Of a stretch of DNA of 64,000 nt, positions 8,458 to 16,591 are shown piece after piece (position 1 is the stretch's first letter; each line of letters opens with the position of its first letter). The stretch is from an uncultured Lachnospiraceae bacterium (GTDB lineage Bacteria; Bacillota; Clostridia; Lachnospirales; Lachnospiraceae): NCBI GenBank assembly GCA_910584915.1, contig CAJUDM010000013.1:58182-122181 (forward strand). The letters are read 5' to 3'. Below the pieces are notes generated by a model. It did not search any database and was not told the DNA's origin. It saw only the letters and a program-made list of their open reading frames with translations. Position numbers and translations under genes: made by a program.

Positions 8458-10245
8458 GTGAAAAAGAGATTCAGATTTCATAGGGACAGTTTCCGCCAAA
8501 AGCTTCTTTTCTTTGTTTTGTCGGCGATACTGGCGGTGACGGTCACTGTCAGTATTGTCATGTCCACGGTATTCATCTATACGACATCTCAGATCGCGGG
8601 GGAGTTGGCGTGGGAGCAGGAAAATTCGATGGCGAAGTCATTGGATCAGCAGTTTTTTTCTATCTGCCAGCTCGGTGGGATAGCAGTTGAGAATAAAGTG
8701 ATATTGAGGGATATGGAGAATAAAGCGGAAGATATCACGTTCTATGATGCATACAGCAACCAGGTTTACAGGGAACTTCTGGATATCAAGCGTATGAACC
8801 GGATGATCGACTACGTGATTATGGTGAAATACAATGACAGGAGCATAAAATATGTAGGAAATGAGTGGGTGGAGGATAAGGACAGGATATATGAGGAACT
8901 GACATTGAACTATGGACAGGCTGAGGCTGTTGAGGGCAAAGACGTCTTTATCCGTCTGGACAAAAGAGTGTTTGATAACGAAGGGTATTGCATTGATTTT
9001 TACTTTCCGGTCTATGATGAAGAGGTAGTCTATAAACAGGTGGGGTTTCTCTGTATCGGCATTCAGGAAAGAGAACTGTTCACCCTGTTTGAAAGCGGTG
9101 GGATCAGCATTTATTCAGAGGCATATGTGACTGACGATGAGGGAAGGATAGTCACATGCGAAGATCAGCAGTCAGTTGGGACTCACTGCCCGCTGCAGCT
9201 GGAAGAAGGTGGGAAGGAGACGGAGTTTTCACCGGGCAGTTTTATTTTGAGAAGTGTGCTGGAAACCTGCAACTGGAATGTGGTGGCCCGCATTTCCCTG
9301 TTTTCCCTGATAAAAAATTACATAAAGTATTTCTTTTTTATTATAGCGGCAACCTGCCTGATCTGTGGAGGGGCGCTTATTATCTGCACAAAAATCGCAA
9401 AGCACCTGAACGATACGCTATATGACCTGCAGAGCCAGATGAATATGGTTGCGGAGGGAAAAATGGAAAGCCGGATGCAGGAGGAGTATCAGGAGGAAGA
9501 ATTTTGCCAGATGGCGCACAGCTTTAACAAGATGGTGGATGCGGTCGACAGGCTGTTGGAGCAGGTGAAAGAGGAACAGCAGCAGGTAAAAAAGATCGAG
9601 CTGGAGGCGCTGCAGGCTCAGATCAAGCCGCACTTTCTTTATAATACTCTGGATAGTATCCACTGGCAGGCGGTGATGGACGGCAATGAAAAAATTTCGG
9701 AGATCGTGAAAGCGCTGGCGCAGTATTATCGGTTAAGTCTGAGCAAAGGCGCAGATGTCGTTACTTTGAGGATGGAGTTGGAGCACATTCAGAATTACCT
9801 GATCGTTCAGAATGTCAGGTATAAAAACATTCTGGAGTGTCACATCAGTGTCCCGGAGGAACTGATGGAAACGCCTGTTCCGAAGATGACGCTCCAACCT
9901 CTGGTGGAAAACTGCATTTATCACGGGGTGAAAGGACGAAAGGGCATTCAGGGTATCATTACCATAGACGGAGCGCTGAGAGAGGGAAAAGTGCTTGTGA
10001 CAGTAAACGATAACGGCGTCGGTATGGATGAGGAACAGATAGAAGAAATAAACAGGACAATAGGGATATTTGATGAAAAATCGGGATATGGGATCAGGAA
10101 TGTAAATAAGAGGCTGGAAATTCTGTTTGGTTCGGAGTATGGGCTGCACTATGAGAGCACTCCGGGGCAGGGGACGACGGTTACGATCATGCTTCCGGAA
10201 AAAACATCAGAAGAAAGGACAGACATAGACGATGAAGGATTATAA
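8458..10245 (+). CDS. YesM-type sensor histidine kinase (module 1)
   Basis: Membrane sensor kinase of 595 residues. An N-terminal membrane helix (about 14-40), a large extracellular sensor region, a second membrane helix (about 285-310, FFFIIAATCLICGGALI), a HAMP linker, then the His_kinase domain of the YesM/LytS type with QIKPHFLYNTLD (phospho-acceptor candidate His392) and a C-terminal HATPase with VENCIYHGVKG and NDNGVGM. These kinases typically sense sugars, often through the adjacent solute-binding protein. The start is GTG with only a weak purine-rich site. It overlaps the response regulator gene by 14 bases. Ligand unknown. Confidence 0.93.
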   Translation: MKKRFRFHRDSFRQKLLFFVLSAILAVTVTVSIVMSTVFIYTTSQIAGELAWEQENSMAKSLDQQFFSICQLGGIAVENKVILRDMENKAEDITFYDAYSNQVYRELLDIKRMNRMIDYVIMVKYNDRSIKYVGNEWVEDKDRIYEELTLNYGQAEAVEGKDVFIRLDKRVFDNEGYCIDFYFPVYDEEVVYKQVGFLCIGIQERELFTLFESGGISIYSEAYVTDDEGRIVTCEDQQSVGTHCPLQLEEGGKETEFSPGSFILRSVLETCNWNVVARISLFSLIKNYIKYFFFIIAATCLICGGALIICTKIAKHLNDTLYDLQSQMNMVAEGKMESRMQEEYQEEEFCQMAHSFNKMVDAVDRLLEQVKEEQQQVKKIELEALQAQIKPHFLYNTLDSIHWQAVMDGNEKISEIVKALAQYYRLSLSKGADVVTLRMELEHIQNYLIVQNVRYKNILECHISVPEELMETPVPKMTLQPLVENCIYHGVKGRKGIQGIITIDGALREGKVLVTVNDNGVGMDEEQIEEINRTIGIFDEKSGYGIRNVNKRLEILFGSEYGLHYESTPGQGTTVTIMLPEKTSEERTDIDDEGL

Positions 10246-11797
10246 GATGCTCATTGTGGATGATGAGGAGATCATCCGAAAGGGAATCACCATATTCATA
10301 GAGAGGAGCGTTCCGCAGATCGGAGAGATTTTTTCCGCGGAGTCAGCGGAGGAAGCGCTGCAGATTCTGGAGAGCAAAAAGATAGATATCTTAATGACAG
10401 ATATCTGTATGGACCGCATGAGTGGATTGGATCTGATCGAATATGTGAATCAGAGGAAAAAGGAAATCTGTATCATCGTTTTGACGGGATATGACCGTTT
10501 TGAGTATGCTCAGAAGTGCTGCAGGATGAACGTACAGGATTTCCTGTTAAAACCGATCGACGAGATGCTCTTAAAACAGGCTGTACTGAAGCAGATCGCG
10601 GAACTGCAGAAAAAGAAGGACAGACAGCGCAGTGAAAAGATCATGTCCAGAGCGACGGGACTGATGGAACAGATATCGTTTGAGGATAAATGCCGGAAAC
10701 TGTTGGAGGGGACGTTAGAGAAAAAGGAGTTGGATCAAATTCTGAGTGAATACGGGTATGAGAGCAGATACAGACTGGAAGTGGTGGTGATTCTTCCGAT
10801 CCTGGAAAAATCCAAAGACTGGAAGGAGAACCATCAGCTTCTCTATCTGTCCGTCAAAAATATCTGTATCAGCATGTTTGATATGAAAAATCTCGGCATC
10901 ACTTTTGAAGACTATCTCGGAAGGATATGCCTTCTGGTGTTCTGCAGGGGTGATTTTGAAAATTGTCTGAAGGAACTGAAATATATATTGAACAATGAAT
11001 TTGACATGCCGGTGACGTTTCTCCTGGGAAGCAAGGTGGAAAGAGCCGAGGATGTGCGGTATTCGTATCATGAGGCCATAGCTTTAATGGAGGTGTCCCA
11101 TATCCATGAAAACGAAGTTCTCATGACAGGGGATGAGGAGAGGAGGCTTCGGATGTTCCGGGACACGGTTTATGAACTGCGCCGGATCATGGAAGAAAAT
11201 CTGGATCGGAAGGAGACGCTGTTAAAAGCATTTTCCACCTTTGCGAAGTGCACGGATTCCTATAATCTCAGCGATTCCATGGTGAGGAAGGAAACTTTTC
11301 AGATACTTTCCGGGCTGATCTATGAGTATAAGTTGAGGAAAGGGGGAGCGCAGGGACAGCTTGAAAGGAGCATTGATATTGTCATTTCGGGTACAGGGGA
11401 AGAAGTGCTGGCTGCCGCCAGAGATTTTATCGAGACCACTTTTTTTGGAGAGACAAAGAAAAATCATCTTCTCATAGAGCAGGCTAAAACATACATCAAC
11501 AGTCATCTTGGGGAGGAACTTTCCGTGACCAGCATTTCGGATCAGCTCTTTGTCTCCATCAGCTATTTTTCGAGACTCTTCAAGTTGGAGACGGGAGAGG
11601 GCTGCAACGAATATATCGTGAGGATGCGTATGGAGAAGGCGAAAACCCTTCTGGAAACTACAAATTTGAGGGTAGGAGCTGTGGCGGCGATGGTCGGATA
11701 CAGAGATATGAATTATTTTTCCCTTGCCTTTAAAAAGTTCGCGGGATGTCCGCCGAGTGAATACAGAGAGGCGCATCAGAGGAAGGAAATAGAATAA
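10232..11797 (+). CDS. YesN-type response regulator with AraC DNA-binding domain (module 1)
   Basis: Partner of the upstream kinase, 521 residues. An N-terminal receiver domain has the acidic pair Asp10-Asp11 and probable phosphorylation site Asp57 in LMTDICMD. A middle linker region is typical of YesN proteins. The last 100 residues carry two AraC-type helix-turn-helix motifs (SVTSISDQLFVSISYFSRLF and RVGAVAAMVGYRDMNYFSLA). It should activate the next operon (11944 onwards) when its sugar is present; that target is inferred from position. Confidence 0.93.
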   Translation: MKDYKMLIVDDEEIIRKGITIFIERSVPQIGEIFSAESAEEALQILESKKIDILMTDICMDRMSGLDLIEYVNQRKKEICIIVLTGYDRFEYAQKCCRMNVQDFLLKPIDEMLLKQAVLKQIAELQKKKDRQRSEKIMSRATGLMEQISFEDKCRKLLEGTLEKKELDQILSEYGYESRYRLEVVVILPILEKSKDWKENHQLLYLSVKNICISMFDMKNLGITFEDYLGRICLLVFCRGDFENCLKELKYILNNEFDMPVTFLLGSKVERAEDVRYSYHEAIALMEVSHIHENEVLMTGDEERRLRMFRDTVYELRRIMEENLDRKETLLKAFSTFAKCTDSYNLSDSMVRKETFQILSGLIYEYKLRKGGAQGQLERSIDIVISGTGEEVLAAARDFIETTFFGETKKNHLLIEQAKTYINSHLGEELSVTSISDQLFVSISYFSRLFKLETGEGCNEYIVRMRMEKAKTLLETTNLRVGAVAAMVGYRDMNYFSLAFKKFAGCPPSEYREAHQRKEIE

Positions 11798-11819
11798 TTT
11801 TACTTTTTTCTTTATTATT

Positions 11820-11849
11820 TTGTCGTAAAAAAGAAAGAAATTTTAGAAT
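11820..11849 (+). promoter_or_regulatory. Possible promoter of sugar transporter module 1
   Basis: TTGTCG (11820-11825), 18 bases, TAGAAT (11844-11849) in the AT-rich gap between the regulator and the solute-binding protein gene. Weak -35, as expected for an AraC-activated promoter; call is tentative. Confidence 0.35.
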
Positions 11850-11943
11850 GTCAAAAATCATAAGATTTTAAACAAAATATTCCATAGGTTAAAAGAGTGC
11901 TTTGTGATATTTTACCTTTATCAAGAAAAGGAGGATATCTGAT

Positions 11944-13266
11944 ATGAAGAAAAAAAGTATGGGTTTGATTTTGAGTATCGCCATGACGGCAGCTCTGCTG
12001 ACAGGCTGCGGCGGGCAGGCGGCATCGGAAAGTGAAGACAGCACGCCCGCCGCGCAGGCGGAAGAGGCGGCGTCTGAATCTGAAGAAGAGCCTGCGGCTG
12101 AGAGTCAGGGAACAGGGGAGGAGCGGACGTTACGGTTTTACCACTGGCGTACAGAGGATAAGGATGCCTTTGAGACATTGGCGGCAAATTATGAGGAGAT
12201 GAATCCGGGCCTCAGTATCGAGATCGAGATCGTTCCCTCCGCAGATTACATAAACACATGGCTGGTGCGGGCTAATGGCGGTGAGTTGGATGATGTATTT
12301 GCGGTGCAGCCGGATGGAACATTCGGGCAGCTGATCGCATCCGGGCAGCTGATGACGTTCAACGATTGCGAGGAGATCCTTTCTCATTATGAGGAGGACG
12401 CGCTGGGGGCAGGCACAAGAGACGGAAATATTTATGCTGTGACGCAGACCACCAATCCGCTTGCCGTTTATTACAACAAAGATATCTTTGCACAGTACGA
12501 TCTCCAGGTTCCGACGACGGAGGAAGAGTTCCTTGCAGTATGTAAGACGTTGAAGGATAACGGCGTGGTGCCTCTGGCGGAGGGCGCGGGGGTGAACTGG
12601 ATCCCGGAATTTTTGATCGAGGGGATGCTGGCGAACAGCTGCGACGATATCACGGTGTTCGGTTCCGGCAAGCTGACGGAAGAGAAAGGCGTTGAGGAGA
12701 CGGTGGCTTTTGCGAAGGAGCTTTTTGACAGCGGATATATTATGGAAGGGAGTTCCGGTATCCAGGAAGAGTCCATGCTGACGGGTTTTGCCTGTGGAAA
12801 TTATGCGATGATAGCGACCGGTACCTGGTCGATGAGTACGATTCGTTCCATCAATGAGGATATTGATTTCGGCGTATTCAACATGCCCGGTTCCAAGGGC
12901 ACCACAAAGGGCGTGTCCAATACGGGGCTTATGCTTGGGATCAACAAAGATACGGAGCTGATGGACGATGCGCTGGGATTTGTCTCTTATCTGACTTCGA
13001 AAGAGGCCCTGGATTACTTCTGCAATGCCACAGGGCAGCTTACGGTGGCAAAAGATGTCACGATAGAGTCGGAGGATCTGAAGATGGCGCAGGAGCTGCT
13101 CACTTCACCCGACGGGCTTGTGGCGGCGCCTTTCCACCAGGCGAACAATGAGGGACTCACGGTCTGCTGGAATAAGACGCAGCAGATGGTGATCGAGAGT
13201 ATCGATGATCCCGCAGAATTTGTAAAGCAGTGGGAGGCGGAACTGCTCAAGACGTTGGAGGAATAG
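11944..13266 (+). CDS. CUT1-family sugar ABC transporter solute-binding lipoprotein (module 1)
   Basis: Extracellular lipoprotein of 440 residues. A signal peptide ends in the lipobox LLTGCGG with the modified Cys near residue 22, followed by an acidic Ser/Glu/Ala-rich tether (about 25-60). The rest has the family-1 extracellular solute-binding fold (RFYHWRTEDKDAF, then NTGLMLGINKDTELMDDAL). It captures an oligosaccharide and delivers it to the two permeases encoded next. GGAGG upstream fixes the start. No ATPase gene is present in the cluster; CUT1 systems often share one MsmK/UgpC-type ATPase encoded elsewhere. Substrate unknown, but neighbours suggest a galactose- or uronate-containing oligosaccharide. 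Confidence 0.93.
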   Translation: MKKKSMGLILSIAMTAALLTGCGGQAASESEDSTPAAQAEEAASESEEEPAAESQGTGEERTLRFYHWRTEDKDAFETLAANYEEMNPGLSIEIEIVPSADYINTWLVRANGGELDDVFAVQPDGTFGQLIASGQLMTFNDCEEILSHYEEDALGAGTRDGNIYAVTQTTNPLAVYYNKDIFAQYDLQVPTTEEEFLAVCKTLKDNGVVPLAEGAGVNWIPEFLIEGMLANSCDDITVFGSGKLTEEKGVEETVAFAKELFDSGYIMEGSSGIQEESMLTGFACGNYAMIATGTWSMSTIRSINEDIDFGVFNMPGSKGTTKGVSNTGLMLGINKDTELMDDALGFVSYLTSKEALDYFCNATGQLTVAKDVTIESEDLKMAQELLTSPDGLVAAPFHQANNEGLTVCWNKTQQMVIESIDDPAEFVKQWEAELLKTLEE

Positions 13267-13285
13267 GTATTGCCGTAAGAATTGT

Positions 13286-13320
13286 AAATGCTCTGGGAGA
13301 TGGAAACTCTCAGAGCATTT
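13286..13320 (+). promoter_or_regulatory. Intercistronic hairpin between binding protein and permeases (module 1)
   Basis: A 14-bp stem (13286-13299 with 13307-13320, one G-U pair) and 7-base loop follow the binding-protein gene, with no T-run. Such hairpins usually stabilise the upstream message, giving more binding protein than permease. Confidence 0.65.
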
Positions 13321-13356
13321 CACATAAAGGGCGCTCACGAAAGGGAGAGGTACAAA

Positions 13357-14250
13357 ATGAACAAAGTAAAATACAGAAAGCGGGAGATGATATACGCGGC
13401 ATTTGTTTTACCCGCTTTACTGATCTTTATCATATTCTTTTTCTATCCGGTATGCTCCACATTGGTGCTGGCATTTACGGATAAGAAGACGATGTCGCCG
13501 GAGATGCATTTTATCGCGTTTCAGAATTTCAGGGAACTGTTTACGGAGACGCCGGTATTTTATACAGCGATCAAAAACAATATATTTTTCACCATAGTTG
13601 TCACTGTACTGCAAAGCTTATTTGCCTTTATACTCGCGCTTGCACTTGATACAGCACTGCGGGGAAAGAATTTCTTTAAGACATTCTTTTTTGCCCCGGT
13701 GGTGATCAGTTCGGTTGCGATCAGTCTGATCTGGTCCTTTATGTACGATCCCAATACAGGGGTGCTGAATTCTCTTTTTTCAGTACTGCATCTGGATTTC
13801 CTTGCACAGAACTGGCTGGGTGATAAGAATATCGCGATGTTCTCCATCTGTCTGGTGCAGATATGGCAGTGGGTGGGATTCGAGATGATCATTTTTATGG
13901 CGGGTTTAAACAATATACCGAAGGAAAGCTATGAGGTGGCTCAGGTAGAAGGAGCGAAATATTTCCAGACATTGTTTAAAGTAGTCATACCGCAGATGAG
14001 GGCGACTATCCTGATGGCGGCTGTGTTGACGACGGTGGGATGTTTCAAGGTGTTTGACCTGGTTTATATTATGACGGGAGGCGGTCCGGTGCAGACGACG
14101 GAAGTCATAGCGAAGATGATTTATGATTACGCGTTTAAGTATGACAGGATGGGTTTTGCCTCGGCGATGTCCGTGGTGCTGCTTGTCATCATCATGGCGG
14201 TGGGATTCGGGCAGATGTATCTGCTGCGGGATAAGGAGGAACAGAGATGA
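13357..14250 (+). CDS. CUT1-family sugar ABC transporter permease, MalF-like (module 1)
   Basis: Inner-membrane permease of 297 residues with about six membrane helices (first near 15-35, FVLPALLIFIIFFFYPV). The cytoplasmic EAA loop, which docks the ATPase, is seen in ESYEVAQVEGAKYFQTLFKV near residue 190-210. ATG 13357 was chosen since GGGAGAGG lies just upstream; the longer frame to 13288 runs through the intercistronic hairpin. It overlaps the second permease gene by four bases (ATGA). Confidence 0.93.
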   Translation: MNKVKYRKREMIYAAFVLPALLIFIIFFFYPVCSTLVLAFTDKKTMSPEMHFIAFQNFRELFTETPVFYTAIKNNIFFTIVVTVLQSLFAFILALALDTALRGKNFFKTFFFAPVVISSVAISLIWSFMYDPNTGVLNSLFSVLHLDFLAQNWLGDKNIAMFSICLVQIWQWVGFEMIIFMAGLNNIPKESYEVAQVEGAKYFQTLFKVVIPQMRATILMAAVLTTVGCFKVFDLVYIMTGGGPVQTTEVIAKMIYDYAFKYDRMGFASAMSVVLLVIIMAVGFGQMYLLRDKEEQR

Positions 14251-15077
14251 AAAAGAAATTCAGAGCGGAATATCTGGTCAGATATATCATTCTCATCGGG
14301 ATGGCGTTTATCTGGGTGATTCCGATGTATATAGCGATCGTCACACCGTTTAAGAGCATCAAGGAGATCTTTACGGAGGTTCTTGCCCTGCCCGCAGAGT
14401 GGAGCCCGCGCAGCTTTATCAAGGTCTGGGAGGAGGTGGATATATTGGTTTACATGAAAAACTCCTTTCTGGTGACGGGGCTTACCTGTGTGCTTCTGGC
14501 GGTACTTCCCTCTCTTGCATCCTACGCCATTGTGCGGAGTAAAAGCAGGCTGATCAGGGGAAGCTATCTGCTGTTCAGCGTCGGCATTATGATTCCGACA
14601 CAGGCGTGCATGATCGCGCTGTTTAATGTGTTGAAAGGGCTTCATATGTACAATACACTGCCGGGGCTGGTGTTTGCCTATGCCGGCTGCTATATTCCGG
14701 TGTCCGTTTTTCTGTTCTACGGCTATTTTCAGTCGATCCCGATGGAAATCATCGAGTCGGCGTATATAGACGGGTGCAGCGAGTTTAAAATTTATACTAA
14801 AATTGCCATGCCGTTAAGCACTTCGGCGGTGGGGACGGTGATCATCTACAACTGCGTCAATATCTGGAAGGATTTCACTTATCCTCTGATCTTTACACAG
14901 GGGGAAAAGATCAAGACTCTTCCGATCGCAATTTATTCCCTGAAAGGGCAGTATGTGTCGGATTATCCCACCATGTTTGCGGGCGTGCTCATCTCGACGC
15001 TGCCTTTGCTGATCGTTTATCTCGCACTGCAGAAGCAGTTTATTGCGGGAATCACGGCGGGAGCGGTGAAGGGGTGA
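14247..15077 (+). CDS. CUT1-family sugar ABC transporter permease, MalG-like (module 1)
   Basis: Second membrane subunit, 276 residues. Six predicted membrane helices, the EAA loop at ESAYIDGCSEFKIYTKIAMP (about 170-189), and the typical MalG C-terminus FIAGITAGAVKG. Translationally coupled to the previous gene by a four-base overlap. It pairs with it to form the channel. Confidence 0.93.
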   Translation: MKKKFRAEYLVRYIILIGMAFIWVIPMYIAIVTPFKSIKEIFTEVLALPAEWSPRSFIKVWEEVDILVYMKNSFLVTGLTCVLLAVLPSLASYAIVRSKSRLIRGSYLLFSVGIMIPTQACMIALFNVLKGLHMYNTLPGLVFAYAGCYIPVSVFLFYGYFQSIPMEIIESAYIDGCSEFKIYTKIAMPLSTSAVGTVIIYNCVNIWKDFTYPLIFTQGEKIKTLPIAIYSLKGQYVSDYPTMFAGVLISTLPLLIVYLALQKQFIAGITAGAVKG

Positions 15078-15106
15078 GAACTGCGTTGACAGTTGGCGTA
15101 CGCCGA

Positions 15107-15170
15107 TAGGAACATCAAATTCTCCGTCGCCGCGTTTGCTAAGGGGCTCCTTGAGAATTTGATGTTCCTA
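15107..15170 (+). repeat. 18-bp perfect inverted repeat (large hairpin, REP-like)
   Basis: TAGGAACATCAAATTCTC (15107-15124) is exactly complementary to 15153-15170, around a 28-base loop. The stem can extend outward (GCCGA versus CCGGC, one mismatch). No T-run follows. It lies 29 bases after the transporter operon. It may end or protect the transcript, or be a dispersed palindromic element; no second copy was seen in this window. Confidence 0.7.
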
Positions 15171-15253
15171 CCGGCTGGCTAAGGTGTTAATTAAGTGGCA
15201 TTGAGTGGATGTCTGGAGGAAATGGAGAGGGGAACAGAAAGGAGTACAGATAA

Positions 15254-16441
15254 ATGATAAAAAGAGATTACCGGATACCTGAGAAATTGTCAGGTTCAGG
15301 CAGACTTGTGACTAAGGAGATCCAGCAGGTTATAGATGAGTGCAGGGACAACGGCGGGGGAAGGGTGGTCATCCCCCGGGGAGAGTATCATATCGCAAGC
15401 CTGATGCTCTATTCCGATATCACGCTGTATCTGGAATCGGGGGCAAAGCTGACCGGGAGTACGGACTGGCAGGATTATACGGATTTTCATGTGCCTTCCA
15501 CGCTGGCGTACCGCCACAGCAGGAGGGTGATCGATGCGTGGAATCTGCCGCCGCACTATTTCAATGCGATGATCACGGCAGTGGAGGCGGAAAATGTGGC
15601 AATTGTCGGGGAGGAAGGGAGCGAGATAAACGGCTCAGACTGTTTTGATCCGAATGGAGAAGAAAAATTCCGGGGACCCATGGGGATCGTGATGTGCAGA
15701 TGTTCCGATGTCACACTGCGGGGATATACCTTTGCGGATTCCGCGAACTGGTCCCACCAGCTGGATTCCTGTTTCAATGTGCGGATCGATCATGTCACAG
15801 TGCTGGCAGGGCATGACGGGTTTAACGTGCATCACTGTACGAATGTATGTATTGAGGATTGTCAGATAAAAACGGGTGACGACTGCATCGCGGGATATGA
15901 CGCCAGAAACATATATATCAGGAACTGCTATATGAATACTTCCTGCAATGCGTTCCGCTTCGGCGGCGTGAATCTGACGGTTGAGAGATGCACCGTGGAG
16001 GGACCGGGGATCTATCCGCACAGAGTTTCCGGCAGACATAACCTTCTGTATGCGTTTGAGTACTATTCCCTGCAGGATGACGATATCAGGGAAAACAGTG
16101 GGAACTGGAAGATAAGCGACTGCAAATTCCGCAACGCGGACGGGTTTATCCATTATGTGTTCGGGGATGAGAGAGAACATCAGACCAATAGACCGATGGA
16201 GCATGTGCTGGTGGAGAACTGTGAGATAACCGGGCTGCTGAAAACTTCTGAATACAAGGGGACGGAAAAGACGCGCGGCAGTATCGTCTTTTCGAATGTA
16301 TCGGTGGGCTTCCGGGAGGAGGCGGAGACGACTGTCTTTCTGGAGGTCGATGATACGGTCAGGGCGGATATGGCCGGGGTGAGAAAGGAACAGGAATCGG
16401 TGGTACTGGTGCGGGAGGCAAAGAAGGGCGGAAACAGGTGA
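15254..16441 (+). CDS. GH28-like right-handed beta-helix glycosidase
   Basis: A cytoplasmic protein of 395 residues without signal peptide. The N-terminus has the pectate-lyase/polygalacturonase superfamily opening (LVTKEIQQVIDECRDNGGGR, then PRGEYHIASLMLYSDITLYL). Repeating beta-helix rungs follow, with HDGFNVHHCTNVCIEDC and IKTGDDCIAGYDARNIYIRN supplying an Asp-Asp pair as in GH28. Related proteins act on galacturonan, rhamnogalacturonan or similar oligosaccharides; the exact linkage cannot be told. The C-terminal residues VREAKKGGNR come from the first copy of a 38-bp tandem repeat that continues past the stop. Start ATG has AAAGGAG upstream. Confidence 0.75.
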   Translation: MIKRDYRIPEKLSGSGRLVTKEIQQVIDECRDNGGGRVVIPRGEYHIASLMLYSDITLYLESGAKLTGSTDWQDYTDFHVPSTLAYRHSRRVIDAWNLPPHYFNAMITAVEAENVAIVGEEGSEINGSDCFDPNGEEKFRGPMGIVMCRCSDVTLRGYTFADSANWSHQLDSCFNVRIDHVTVLAGHDGFNVHHCTNVCIEDCQIKTGDDCIAGYDARNIYIRNCYMNTSCNAFRFGGVNLTVERCTVEGPGIYPHRVSGRHNLLYAFEYYSLQDDDIRENSGNWKISDCKFRNADGFIHYVFGDEREHQTNRPMEHVLVENCEITGLLKTSEYKGTEKTRGSIVFSNVSVGFREEAETTVFLEVDDTVRADMAGVRKEQESVVLVREAKKGGNR

Positions 16442-16581
16442 TACAGATGCGGGAGGCAAAGAGGAACGGAAGCAGGTGATACGGATGCTGGAAGAAGAGA
16501 AGAACGGAAACAGGTGATACGGATGCGGGAAGAAAAGAGAAATGGAAATCAGTGATACCGATGAGAAAAGCAAAGAAGGGA
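16398..16581 (+). repeat. 38-bp tandem repeat spanning the end of the GH28-like gene
   Basis: Copies begin at 16398, 16436, 16474 and 16512, with a partial fifth from 16550. Each contains GGTGATACNGATGCGGGA-like sequence followed by a purine-rich stretch (AAAGAGGAACGGAA). The first copy is coding; the stop TGA lies at the start of the second. The period is not a multiple of three, so further copies within the gene would break the frame. The region separates the GH28-like and GH36 genes. Confidence 0.85.
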
Positions 16582-16591
16582 TTTAAGGCGC

